From: Thermoplasmata archaeon
Lineage (GTDB): Archaea > Thermoplasmatota > Thermoplasmata > Thermoplasmatales > ARK-15
Length of the DNA: 36,731 nt
Assembly: GCA_023261745.1 (NCBI GenBank)
Contig: JAGDXR010000004.1
Location: forward strand, 1-36,731
Direction of reading: 5' to 3'
Below are positions 9,708 to 19,054 of the stretch, piece by piece. Numbering within the stretch: position 1 is the stretch's first letter; each line of letters opens with the position of its first letter. The notes below the pieces were generated by a model. That model was not told the origin of the DNA, made no database searches, and worked only from the letters and a program-made list of their open reading frames with translations. Both the position numbers and the translations under genes were made by a program.

Positions 9708-9756
9708 TCTATTTTCACTTGCCTTTTAATTGCAATCGTCATTTAAAAAATTTTCA

Positions 9757-10650
9757 TCACAGAAATATGAGGAGGAAAAACAGAACCGGGCCGATAATAA
9801 GCAGATACCTTATCCTGGTGAATATTATCATCGAAAAAAAGGAGAGTGAAGTTATCAGATATATTATTCTGGAATTTATGAAATAAAGATTGAAGATTGA
9901 AAATACTCCAAGATAAACGGTGGAATATATGATTGATTCACCAATAAGGTTATCGATGCCCATGCCTACATGTCCCTTCACTGACCAGATGATGGATATC
10001 AGAATTTCCGGCAAGGCCGTTCCAAGAGGAATAAGAAAGATCGATAGAATCAGAGTATCCATTTTCAGTGTATCGGATAATTCCACAATTCCATTCAACA
10101 GAAAATACGAGCCTAAGTAAATTCCTGTGAATGAAACAATTATCTGGAAATAGACTGATTTATCATTGCCAAAAATTCTGTTAAATACCGGTATGCTGTA
10201 ATTTTCCATTTCCCCCTTTTTATTCTTCAAAACGTAATAATTGAAGTAGAAATATGCCAGAATTAGAATTATTCCCGTAATTATACGGTTTATTAAGAAA
10301 AACAGGGAGATCAGAAGTGTAATGGAAAAAATGAGAAATTTGAAATCATGATCCGATCTCTTTTTAAAGATAAATAGGAGTAATGGAAGGAAAAGTAATA
10401 TCGTTATGTACACGTCTCCAAATACGGTTCCGAGGGCTTCCTCCCTTCCTGGATTGCCGCTTATTACGATTATGGCAATGAGGACAGTTATCAGTTCAGG
10501 CACGGATGTGAATAAAGGAGAAATCACTGACGCGAGATATTCCCTGGAAATTTTGAATTTTGATGCGAGATATTCTGCACTGTTAACATAAAGATATGAT
10601 GATATGAAAATTATTAGAATGCCCAGGGAAACATTTAAAATACCTTCCAT
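9757..10650 (-). CDS. sodium/calcium exchanger (CaCA) family membrane protein
   Basis: Two alpha-repeat-like motifs (SVISPLFTSVPELITVLIA; IPLGTALPEILISIIWSVKGH) within multiple TM helices. Confidence 0.85.
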   Translation of the reverse strand: MEGILNVSLGILIIFISSYLYVNSAEYLASKFKISREYLASVISPLFTSVPELITVLIAIIVISGNPGREEALGTVFGDVYITILLFLPLLLFIFKKRSDHDFKFLIFSITLLISLFFLINRIITGIILILAYFYFNYYVLKNKKGEMENYSIPVFNRIFGNDKSVYFQIIVSFTGIYLGSYFLLNGIVELSDTLKMDTLILSIFLIPLGTALPEILISIIWSVKGHVGMGIDNLIGESIIYSTVYLGVFSIFNLYFINSRIIYLITSLSFFSMIIFTRIRYLLIIGPVLFFLLIFL

Positions 10651-10754
10651 GAAATAGATTAAAAAAACTAATTATTAATTTTCTTTTTTATTTAAAATAA
10701 TTTATAATCATATAAAAAAATTAAGTTTATCTATTGTTTCTTTATAAGGACATT

Positions 10755-11252
10755 ATGTTGCAGGTTTATACAGGAGATGGAAAGGGAAAAACAACAGCTG
10801 CATTCGGTCTTGCGCTGAGAGCATTCGGAAGAAACAAAAAGGTTGCAATAATACAGTTTGCAAAACCCGAAAGGTCCGGAGAATTTATGGCATGTCAGAA
10901 AATCGGAATAGAGATATACAATTACGGTTATCCGGGTTTCATAATAAGAAATCCCAGGGAGGAGGATTTTTCGGAGGCTGAAAAGGCATGGAAAAAGGCA
11001 AAGGAACTTATGAATTCTGACTTTGAGATAATCATACTGGATGAACTGAACATTGCCCTTTATTACAATCTCATTGATCTTTCTGAAGTTTTAAAGACAC
11101 TCATGGAAAAAAAGGAAAAAATGGAAATAGTAATAACCGGAAGATATGCGAAAAGGGAAATTCTGGAAATTGCAGATCTGGTTACTGAAATGAAGATGGT
11201 CAAGCATTATTTTGACAGGGGAATACCTGCTAGGCAGGGAATCGAATACTGA
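10755..11252 (+). CDS. cob(I)yrinic acid a,c-diamide adenosyltransferase (BtuR/CobO/CobA family)
   Basis: MLQVYTGDGKGKTTAAFGLALRA, IIILDELNIAL, VITGR. The ORF-track start at TTG 10734 looks too early. Confidence 0.9.
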   Translation: MLQVYTGDGKGKTTAAFGLALRAFGRNKKVAIIQFAKPERSGEFMACQKIGIEIYNYGYPGFIIRNPREEDFSEAEKAWKKAKELMNSDFEIIILDELNIALYYNLIDLSEVLKTLMEKKEKMEIVITGRYAKREILEIADLVTEMKMVKHYFDRGIPARQGIEY

Positions 11253-11263
11253 GTTCAGAAATT

Positions 11264-12376
11264 CTAAAAATTTTTTATTAAATAATCCTTTACGATTGAG
11301 GATAAATTTATTGTTTCATCTATGAAATCGTTTATTATCTCTATATTTTTTGAACTGGTGACAATGAGGGAAATCTTGAATTTTAAATTGAGTTCCCTTT
11401 TCAGTTTGGATACTATCAAGGCAACCATGAGATTGTAATTATCATCAGCGGATGATAGGATGACCTGTCTTGCCCGTTTTATTCCTGCCAGCTCCAGCAC
11501 GTGTGTGTTGTCCGCCCTTTCATGCAGTACAATGTATCCATCATTTTTAAGATATGTCGCCATTTCCGTATCCCTAACTATGAGAACCAAAGGAATTCCC
11601 CTGTTCCTCAGTTCTTCCACAAGTAAATTTATAATTGGGTTGTATCCGCAGAAAATTATATGGTTTTTCAATCCTGAAAATTCGACATTTTCCATAATAT
11701 TCACCACCTTTTCCAGCCTCTTCTGGATTACTGGGCCCATAACAGATACCACTGATCCCAGAAATGATACTATACCGAAAACAACAAGGCTCGATGTGAA
11801 CAGTCTTGCGGCATTCGTTACGGGAAGGATATCTCCAAACCCGAGGGTTGTCATGACCTCTATTGTATAGTAAAATGCAGTTGTAAGATTCGTTATCGGG
11901 GGTGAGAACTGCTGCCCGAGGTAAAGTGATCCCCCAATACCGTAAATCATGGAAAGTACCAGGGATGAAAGTGCAAGAAGATTTTCTGTTGAGAGCATGT
12001 AGGTCGGAGGATAGACGTACTCCTTTCTGTATTTCCAGAGCAGATAGAATGTAAATAATGAAATCGAAATCCCCAGAATATCAAAAATCAGGATATGTGA
12101 TACCCTTGCCAGTTCATTCATGACATAAAAAAGAAGAAATCCCTGTACCGCATACCATGATGTCCATGTTTTTCTTTTCAATCCAGAATATAACAGCAGT
12201 AAAAATACACCGTACAGAATGTCCGTTGAACCGGAATATCTGGAATTCAAAAAGTAAAGCTGGGGCAAAAATGCAAGATATTTAATATTAAATATAATAA
12301 AACTTACATTGTAAATAATGTAATATGCACCCAGAATCAAAACAAGGTATGGAATCAATTTTCTTAGATCACGCAT
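11264..12376 (-). CDS. potassium channel with C-terminal RCK/TrkA-N domain
   Basis: Pore TTLGFGDILPVTN, RCK HIIFCGYNPIINLLVEELRNRG. The ORF-track start is TTG-TTG; the ATG at 12376 has a TATA-like ATAAAAAATA about 25-30 nt upstream and is preferred. Confidence 0.85.
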   Translation of the reverse strand: MRDLRKLIPYLVLILGAYYIIYNVSFIIFNIKYLAFLPQLYFLNSRYSGSTDILYGVFLLLLYSGLKRKTWTSWYAVQGFLLFYVMNELARVSHILIFDILGISISLFTFYLLWKYRKEYVYPPTYMLSTENLLALSSLVLSMIYGIGGSLYLGQQFSPPITNLTTAFYYTIEVMTTLGFGDILPVTNAARLFTSSLVVFGIVSFLGSVVSVMGPVIQKRLEKVVNIMENVEFSGLKNHIIFCGYNPIINLLVEELRNRGIPLVLIVRDTEMATYLKNDGYIVLHERADNTHVLELAGIKRARQVILSSADDNYNLMVALIVSKLKRELNLKFKISLIVTSSKNIEIINDFIDETINLSSIVKDYLIKNF

Positions 12377-12452
12377 CTTCTTTAACAATTGAAATCGAGA
12401 TATAAAAAATATTCTCAACAATATTTATATTTTTTCAAGAAATACCGCCTTT

Positions 12453-14315
12453 ATGAATTCTCTATACAGTGAAATTATGAAAAGATATGGGGACGAGGCA
12501 AAAAAACTCTCAGATTTTGAAAATGATGAACTCTTTGAATTTCTTTGGAAATACATGGGAATTCTGAACCCATCAGAAATTTTTGTTGTGACGGATGATG
12601 AAAAGGACAAGAATTATGTCAAAAACAGGGCGTTGGAAGATATGGAGGAAAAAAAACTTAAAAATCCAGGACACACATACCACTTCGATAATTATTATGA
12701 CCAGGCCAGAGATAAGGAAAATACAAAAATACTTGTCCATGGGAATGAAAAGCTTCCATTTCTCAATACCATAAACAGGGAAGATGGTCTCAATGAAATC
12801 CATAGCCTCATGAAGGATATGATGAAGGGAAGAACAATGTACATAGGATTCTTTTCCCTTGGTCCGACAGAATCAGCGTTTTCAGAGCTCGCAGTTCAGC
12901 TGACAGATTCATCATATGTGATGCACAGTGAAATAATTCTCTACCGCACAGCATACGGAAAATTCAGGAATACCAGAAATTCAAAATTCCTGAAATTTGT
13001 TCATTCTCAGGGAGAGCTTGATGAAAGGAAAACTAGCAAAAACCTGAAGAACAGAAGGATATATTTCGATCTTGATACAGATACAGGATATGCAATAAAT
13101 ACACAGTATGCGGGGAATTCTGTCGGTCTTAAAAAGCCTGCATTCAGGATCACAATATCAAAGGCCCTAAGGGAAGGATGGCTGTCTGAACATATGTTCC
13201 TTATGGGGGTCAATGGGCCGGGTGGAAGGGTCACATACCTGACCGGTGCGTTTCCATCCATGTGCGGTAAAACATCAACCGTCATGATCCCCGGCGAAAG
13301 GCTTGTTGGCGATGACCTTGTGTTCATAAAGGATGTTAATGGGGAACCAAGGAGCATAAATATTGAAAATGGCGTATTCGGAATTATAGATGGTATAAAC
13401 CAGAAGGATGACCCCATAATATGGAATGTTCTTAACGGTGATAATGAGGCAATATATTCCAACGTTCTTGTGAACGATGGGGTCCCGTACTGGAACGGCA
13501 TGGGAATCCCGATTCCTGAAAAGGGGGAAAACCACAGCGGTGAATGGTGGAAGGGCAAGAAGGATGCCGAGGGTAAGGAAATCCCTCCATCACACAAAAA
13601 TGCGAGATTCACGGTATACCTTTCATCATTCCCGAATCTTGACCGTACGGCCCTGAATGCAAAAAATGGTGTACCTGTAGGTGGAATGATCTTTGGTGGA
13701 AGGGATTCAGACACATGGCCACCGGTGGTTGAATCATTTGACTGGAACCATGGAGTATACAAGGGGGCATCAATAGAATCCGAAACCACAGCCGCATCCC
13801 TCGGAAAAGAAGGAGTGAGAACGTTCAACGCCATGTCAATAATGGAATTTTTGTCGGTGGACCTGGGCAGGTATCTCAACAATTACCTTGAATTTGGAAA
13901 GAAACTAATGGTCAAGCCGAAAATATTTGCGGTTAACTATTTCCTCAGGGACAGGGATGGGAAATTCCTAAACGAAAAGAATGACAAGGCTGCATGGCTA
14001 AAATGGATGGAACTGAGGATACACAATGACGTTCAGGCAATAAAAACACCCATAGGATACATACCGAAATACGAGGACCTGGTACCCCTGTTCAGGCAGT
14101 TATTCAACAAAGAATACAGAAAAGATGAATATGAGAAGCAGTTCATGATACGCATACCTGAACTCCTTTCAAAAAATGAAAGAATCAGAAAAGTCTATCA
14201 GGATATAAAGACAACACCAGTTGAGATATTCAATGAACTTGACAGGGAGAAAAATGAACTTGAAAAATTAAGAAAAGTTTATGGTGATTATGTTTCTCCC
14301 TTCAAATTTTATTAA
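12453..14315 (+). CDS. pckG: phosphoenolpyruvate carboxykinase (GTP)
   Basis: FPSMCGKTSTVMIPGERLVGDD, GGRDSDTWPPVVESFDWNHGVY. Confidence 0.95.
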   Translation: MNSLYSEIMKRYGDEAKKLSDFENDELFEFLWKYMGILNPSEIFVVTDDEKDKNYVKNRALEDMEEKKLKNPGHTYHFDNYYDQARDKENTKILVHGNEKLPFLNTINREDGLNEIHSLMKDMMKGRTMYIGFFSLGPTESAFSELAVQLTDSSYVMHSEIILYRTAYGKFRNTRNSKFLKFVHSQGELDERKTSKNLKNRRIYFDLDTDTGYAINTQYAGNSVGLKKPAFRITISKALREGWLSEHMFLMGVNGPGGRVTYLTGAFPSMCGKTSTVMIPGERLVGDDLVFIKDVNGEPRSINIENGVFGIIDGINQKDDPIIWNVLNGDNEAIYSNVLVNDGVPYWNGMGIPIPEKGENHSGEWWKGKKDAEGKEIPPSHKNARFTVYLSSFPNLDRTALNAKNGVPVGGMIFGGRDSDTWPPVVESFDWNHGVYKGASIESETTAASLGKEGVRTFNAMSIMEFLSVDLGRYLNNYLEFGKKLMVKPKIFAVNYFLRDRDGKFLNEKNDKAAWLKWMELRIHNDVQAIKTPIGYIPKYEDLVPLFRQLFNKEYRKDEYEKQFMIRIPELLSKNERIRKVYQDIKTTPVEIFNELDREKNELEKLRKVYGDYVSPFKFY

Positions 14316-14321
14316 ATTTTT

Positions 14322-15728
14322 TTAGCTGTTTTCCACCGTGTTCTTTGTTTTTATTTTCTCCCCTGCAACGGTTTCAAGGGACCTGTTCTTTGGCTCAGGC
14401 AGCCCAATGGAAATTATTGCACCCAGGATTGATATTATTCCAAGCATGAACAGCATTTCCTTAAGACCGATCTGCAGGAGTATTGCGGGCAGAAACAGCG
14501 TACTTATTGCTGCACCTGCTTTTCCTGAAGCCGCTGAAATTCCATGTGAAGTTGTCCTGTAATGAACGGGATAAAGCTCTGCGGGAAGTATGAATGTGGT
14601 TGTGTTCGGCCCTACATCTATAAAGAAGAAAGATAGTGAATAGAGTATGAATGTCAGTTCGGCCGGTATCATGAAACCTGTTACCTTTGTTCCCCTGACA
14701 ATCAGTATGTATGAAATGAACATGTATATTACGGCCATGCCGATGAAACCGCCTATCTGAAGCGATTTCCTGCCTACCTTATCTATCAGTGCCACGGCCG
14801 AAAAGTATCCAAAGAATCCAACAAGGAAGGGTACTCCAGCATAGAAAACCTTCATAGCAATGGATGAAGGCACTATGATCTGGGACACTATTGGCCCGGA
14901 ATATATACCCGTCCCGTAGTACGCAATATCCATCAGGAACCATGTGGATGATGTTATGAACAGCAGTTTCCAGTAATTACTGAAGAATTCGGATATCGAG
15001 TGCTTTTCGGTTTCCACAGTGCTTACCGATTCATTTCCGCCCACTACCTTCTTAGCCATTGCAGCCGTATTTTTGTCCTTATTGACAAGGAGTGAATACC
15101 TTGGAGTTTCAGGCAGTTTTCTCCTGAGATATATCACTGCAAGTGCGGGTATCGCACCAAAAAGAAGCATGAATCTCCATGCAAGCTCAGGAGGAAGAAT
15201 AACAACCGATATTATGCCCACGGCAACGGCCGTCACGGAACCAAGACCCTGATTTGCAAAGACCAGGGAAAGCAGTTTCCCCCTGTCCTTCGTGTTTGCA
15301 TATTCGCTCATTATCGTTGCGGATACGGGATAATCTCCACCTATTCCTAGTCCAAGAAAGAATCTTGACAAAAACAGCATGACAAAGCCCGTAGATACAG
15401 CGCTCAGAATTGCACCCAGCGCAAGTATTGTCGCTTCAATTCCATAGACCTTTTTTCTTCCAAACCTGTCAGCTATTATTCCGAACGTCAGCTGGCCGAA
15501 TATTGCAGCCGCGATTGCCGATGTGCCTAGAAGTGAGGCCTGTAAGGTATTTAGATGCATGCTCACGGCATAAGGCCCCGTAAGAAGTATAAGCACTATC
15601 CCTATTATGAACAGGTCATAGGCATCCGTGAAGAATCCCATCCCGGATGTAAACCATACTTTCATGTGTCCGAAATTTAGTTTCTGGTTGTCTATGTCTT
15701 CAAATGGTGTTTCACCATCAACCATCAA
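14322..15728 (-). CDS. MFS transporter, phosphate:H+ symporter / sugar-porter-like
   Basis: GFFTDAYDLFIIGIV, GRKKVYGIEATI, GLGIGGDYPVSATIMSEYA, ELYPVHYRTTSHGISAASGKAGA. Confidence 0.85.
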   Translation of the reverse strand: MMVDGETPFEDIDNQKLNFGHMKVWFTSGMGFFTDAYDLFIIGIVLILLTGPYAVSMHLNTLQASLLGTSAIAAAIFGQLTFGIIADRFGRKKVYGIEATILALGAILSAVSTGFVMLFLSRFFLGLGIGGDYPVSATIMSEYANTKDRGKLLSLVFANQGLGSVTAVAVGIISVVILPPELAWRFMLLFGAIPALAVIYLRRKLPETPRYSLLVNKDKNTAAMAKKVVGGNESVSTVETEKHSISEFFSNYWKLLFITSSTWFLMDIAYYGTGIYSGPIVSQIIVPSSIAMKVFYAGVPFLVGFFGYFSAVALIDKVGRKSLQIGGFIGMAVIYMFISYILIVRGTKVTGFMIPAELTFILYSLSFFFIDVGPNTTTFILPAELYPVHYRTTSHGISAASGKAGAAISTLFLPAILLQIGLKEMLFMLGIISILGAIISIGLPEPKNRSLETVAGEKIKTKNTVENS

Positions 15729-15782
15729 ATATCACCTGAACGTCCAATAATACTGATTTGAGAAAAACCTAATCGATATAAT

Positions 15783-15809
15783 CTATATAGTGATATATAC
15801 TTTATATAG
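15783..15809. promoter_or_regulatory. imperfect palindrome CTATATA-N13-TATATAG in the divergent MFS/PhoU-like promoter region
   Basis: 7-bp arms read directly; lies between the two divergent start codons. Confidence 0.4.
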
Positions 15810-15845
15810 GTTAAAAATTTAATATATATACATTAATTTTCATCC

Positions 15846-16826
15846 ATGATGGGAGAATACAGGAAGGTTCAGAAGACTGGGAATTCATCTTACATAGTAT
15901 CGCTTCCCAAGGAATGGTGCAGGATGCACAACATAGAATCAGGAAGCGAGGTTTACATTGAGGTTGATGAGACGGGTAGACTCACAGTAAACCCCGGTTA
16001 CAGGGAGCCAACAAAAAATGAATTTGTTTTGAGCATAGAGAATGATTATCCAGAACTGATATTCAGAAAACTCATTTCAGTATACCTTTCAGGATACGAT
16101 ACCATAATTGTGCATGAAAAGCCATACCTGACCGAGAAGACCAAGAGCGTGGTTAACAAATTCGTTCTCAATACAATAGGCCTTGAGATCGTCGAGGAGA
16201 CATCAGACAGAATAGTCCTTCAGAATATATCCAACATGAACGAACTTAACAGCGAAAAGCTTCTTAGGAGGTTATATCACATACTGGAAAACATGGTCAT
16301 GGATACTGTAAGTGTACTTGAAAAGTACGATGAAAACCTTGCAAGGGATATCATTGAGAGGGACATGCACATAGACAGGATACTGTATTCCATTACAAAA
16401 CAGCTTTACATGTTCCTAAAGCATCCTTCTATAGCCATGCAATCAGATATGAGGTTGAAAACTATCATGGACATCAGATTTGCTGCAAAGTACATGGAAA
16501 GGATGGGCGATCATCTTGTAAACATAGTTTCCCTTTCACCCCTTCCTGAATATTTAGGGAAGGAGATATCCGAATTCCTGAAGAGTATGAAAAAAAATCT
16601 TGATGATGTGTTTTATTCATTTGTTAACTGCAGGATCGATAATGCAAATTCGATGATAGAGGACACACGAGAAAAAACTAAAAACATAAAAATGAAAATG
16701 GATGAATTGAAATGCAATGGAAGCCCCAAGGTCATACTTGCCTATGAGAGCATTTACAGGATTGGAATGTACATAACGGATTTTGCAGAAACCGTAATGG
16801 ATGAATGCATAGACAGAAATATATAG
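15846..16826 (+). CDS. phosphate uptake regulator: AbrB/SpoVT-type N-terminus plus PhoU-like domains
   Basis: YRKVQKTGNSSYIVSLPKEWCRMHNIESGSEVYIE, followed by a helical PhoU-like region (FAAKYMERMGDHLVNIV). Confidence 0.9.
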   Translation: MMGEYRKVQKTGNSSYIVSLPKEWCRMHNIESGSEVYIEVDETGRLTVNPGYREPTKNEFVLSIENDYPELIFRKLISVYLSGYDTIIVHEKPYLTEKTKSVVNKFVLNTIGLEIVEETSDRIVLQNISNMNELNSEKLLRRLYHILENMVMDTVSVLEKYDENLARDIIERDMHIDRILYSITKQLYMFLKHPSIAMQSDMRLKTIMDIRFAAKYMERMGDHLVNIVSLSPLPEYLGKEISEFLKSMKKNLDDVFYSFVNCRIDNANSMIEDTREKTKNIKMKMDELKCNGSPKVILAYESIYRIGMYITDFAETVMDECIDRNI

Positions 16827-16847
16827 TTAATTTTGACTGTTTAACCC

Positions 16848-17132
16848 ATGCCTAGGTATGAGAGAATAGAGGATATAGATTCAAAGACTGCCGATCTAAC
16901 GAGGGCAAGACAATCATTGATTGAGGAACTTGAGGCAATGATGTTTTACGATGAGAGGGCCAGTGCAACCGGTGACCAGATTTTAAGGGAGATTATGATA
17001 CACAACAGGGATGATGAAAAGGAGCATGCAGCTCTATTAATAGAATATCTCAGAAGAAACGATCCTGAATTTGACAAAGAACTCAGGGAAATACTATTTT
17101 CATCAAAGGAATTCAAGGACATTTTTGACTGA
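16848..17132 (+). CDS. encapsulated-ferritin (EncFtn)-like mini ferritin, stand-alone
   Basis: QSLIEELEAMMFYDER...IMIHNRDDEKEHAALLIEYLRRNDPEFDKELREILF; matches the EncFtn core pattern (EELEA, Y, EKEH, LRRND). Confidence 0.85.
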   Translation: MPRYERIEDIDSKTADLTRARQSLIEELEAMMFYDERASATGDQILREIMIHNRDDEKEHAALLIEYLRRNDPEFDKELREILFSSKEFKDIFD

Positions 17133-17163
17133 AATAAAATCCAGTTTTGTTTCAATCAATTTT

Positions 17164-17184
17164 AAATCCTTTACCCAAGGATTT
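17164..17184. terminator. possible stem-loop AAATCCTT-taccc-AAGGATTT downstream of the EncFtn-like gene
   Basis: 8-bp perfect inverted repeat followed by TT; 32 nt after the stop codon. Archaeal terminators are often hairpin-independent. Confidence 0.35.
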
Positions 17185-17260
17185 TCCATGAAATAATTCA
17201 TAATAACTTATTGGAAGTTCAGTATTAAACATTTATTTATCAAATTTTATAATCAAAATG

Positions 17261-17280
17261 TGAAATGTTTTATCATTTCA
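17261..17280. promoter_or_regulatory. palindrome TGAAATG-ttttat-CATTTCA upstream of the TATA-like element of the MFS gene
   Basis: 7-bp perfect arms; TTATATAT-like TATA element at about 17293-17300. Confidence 0.4.
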
Positions 17281-17333
17281 GCCAGGAAATTCCTTATATA
17301 TCGAGAAGAAATTCAATCAGAAATTCAGAGTGA

Positions 17334-18497
17334 ATGAAAATGAGGTTGAATAAAAGAGCCATATTCCTGATCATAACGATCGTCGCATCCACGGTCTCAA
17401 TGAGAACCGTCAATAACATGTTTGTAACAACTCTCCCTCTTTTCGGGAAGTACATTCTGAATTTTTCAAGTGCAGAGGTTGGAATTTTAAGTTCCATATC
17501 ATTCATAACAACCCTGTTTTCAACAAGCATGTTAAATCCAAGGCTTAATGCCAGGGTGAGGAGGATCTCATACATAACATCCAGTTTCCTAATAATGCTT
17601 GTTCTCCTTATGGTATATTATTCAGATTTTCTAACAGTCTGGATATTTTCTGTCCTGGCAGGATTTCTCTACGGCCTCATCACTCCAAACATAATCACAT
17701 CTGCCTCTCTTGTCGATGACCGGGAACTGGCAGAGAGACTGCTTGCAATATATTCCCTTTCACTCAGCATGAGCCTTGTTCTTGGCCCGCTTCTTGAGAC
17801 GTATCTCCTAAACTATTACGATTACAGGTCCATATTTTTGCTCTTCATTCCACTTGCCGCGCCCCTGTTTATTTTTTCATTTGCTACAAAATTCCCGGAT
17901 GAGGGAAATGAGAGGTTCAGCTTCCGTGAAATAAACAGAAAGGTTCTGTTTGCAGCCGTGATTAACGTCATGATATACAACATACCGTTTTCAATAATAA
18001 CCGTGTACGCATCCATATACACCATGGAGGTTCTCCACGTTTCAAGATGGCTGTCATACTTTGTTTACGTTCCATTTTTTATGGTCTCATTTTTCACAAG
18101 GTTAGTAATGGCCATCAGGCCCATCAGAGACCTCAGGTTCACAATCACGTCATCATCAATTCTCACGGCCATAGGGATCCTGTTGCTCTCATTTCCTGTA
18201 AATATATACTTTGTGTTCATTTCAATGTCCCTGCTCGGCATACCACACGGAACCATATTCCCCATATCAACCATAATGATATCTAGGGGAACGGATGTGA
18301 GAGAAAGGAATTCTGTTAATTCCTATTTCCTTGCATTCGGCAACATTCTGATGATAATATTCCCACCGCTCTACGGTTTTCTATTCACTTATTTTGGATA
18401 CAGCGTTATGATTTCCACCCTTGTAATTCCGGTGATAATATCCTATTCCCTGCTCAGAACAAGGTATTTCAGTGAAAAGTTCATGCACTCAAGGTAA
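17334..18497 (+). CDS. MFS transporter
   Basis: About 12 hydrophobic segments, NxRLNARVRR loop, DDRELAERLLAIYSLSLSMSLVLGPLLE. Start could be 17334 or 17340. Confidence 0.85.
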   Translation: MKMRLNKRAIFLIITIVASTVSMRTVNNMFVTTLPLFGKYILNFSSAEVGILSSISFITTLFSTSMLNPRLNARVRRISYITSSFLIMLVLLMVYYSDFLTVWIFSVLAGFLYGLITPNIITSASLVDDRELAERLLAIYSLSLSMSLVLGPLLETYLLNYYDYRSIFLLFIPLAAPLFIFSFATKFPDEGNERFSFREINRKVLFAAVINVMIYNIPFSIITVYASIYTMEVLHVSRWLSYFVYVPFFMVSFFTRLVMAIRPIRDLRFTITSSSILTAIGILLLSFPVNIYFVFISMSLLGIPHGTIFPISTIMISRGTDVRERNSVNSYFLAFGNILMIIFPPLYGFLFTYFGYSVMISTLVIPVIISYSLLRTRYFSEKFMHSR

Positions 18498-18501
18498 AAG
18501 G

Positions 18502-18586
18502 CGCCGGGGGTGAGATTTGAACTCACGCTCCCCTTTCGGAGAACAGGCTCTCCAGGCCTGCGCCTTGTCCGCTCGGCCACCCCGGC
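18502..18586 (-). tRNA. tRNA-Ser (anticodon GGA), type II with long variable arm, no encoded CCA
   Basis: Reverse complement GCCGGGGTGGCCGAGCGGACAAGGCGCAGGCCTGGAGAGCCTGTTCTCCGAAAGGGGAGCGTGAGTTCAAATCTCACCCCCGGCG folds as a cloverleaf with loop CTGGAGA. Confidence 0.95.
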
Positions 18587-18688
18587 CAGATTACATAAAA
18601 TATTTACCTCAAATATATTTTTCGTTTTTTAGAATTTCATCATGCATTTAAAAAAAATTTATAACTCAATTGCGTTTATTAATGATTC

Positions 18689-19054
18689 ATGAAGATACTG
18701 ATACCCGTTACATCAAAGGATATTGATATTTCTGAAGTATACGAGCATTTCGGCAAATCCAGAATTTTTGCTCTGATAGAATACAGCAACGGAAAAATTC
18801 TGAATGTGGAATACATCGAGAGGAAGACAGAAGACCACAGGGTAGGAGAGATTCCCCAGATGGCGAGGGATCTTGGTGCGGATATTATAATAGTTTCCAG
18901 CATTGGCGAGAGGGCATATGATCTTCTGAATGAGATGGGAATAACGGTCATTGCCGGAGTGAATGGAAAGGTAAGGGACGTAATTGAAAATATAAAGGAA
19001 AATCTCGGTGAACCTGATGACAGAGGTCAGAAAAAAGATACCAAAAAGGATTAA
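18689..19054 (+). CDS. dinitrogenase iron-molybdenum cofactor biosynthesis (NifX/NafY-like) family protein
   Basis: MKILIPVTSKDIDISEVYEHFGKSRIFALIE...GADIIIVSSIGERAYDLLNEMGITVIAG. Confidence 0.82.
   Translation: MKILIPVTSKDIDISEVYEHFGKSRIFALIEYSNGKILNVEYIERKTEDHRVGEIPQMARDLGADIIIVSSIGERAYDLLNEMGITVIAGVNGKVRDVIENIKENLGEPDDRGQKKDTKKD

Noticed and set aside
13007-13882. 291-aa minus-strand ORF antisense to pckG
   Set aside because: Long open frame is explained by codon bias of the PEPCK gene; Pro/Ser-rich translation without recognisable domains.
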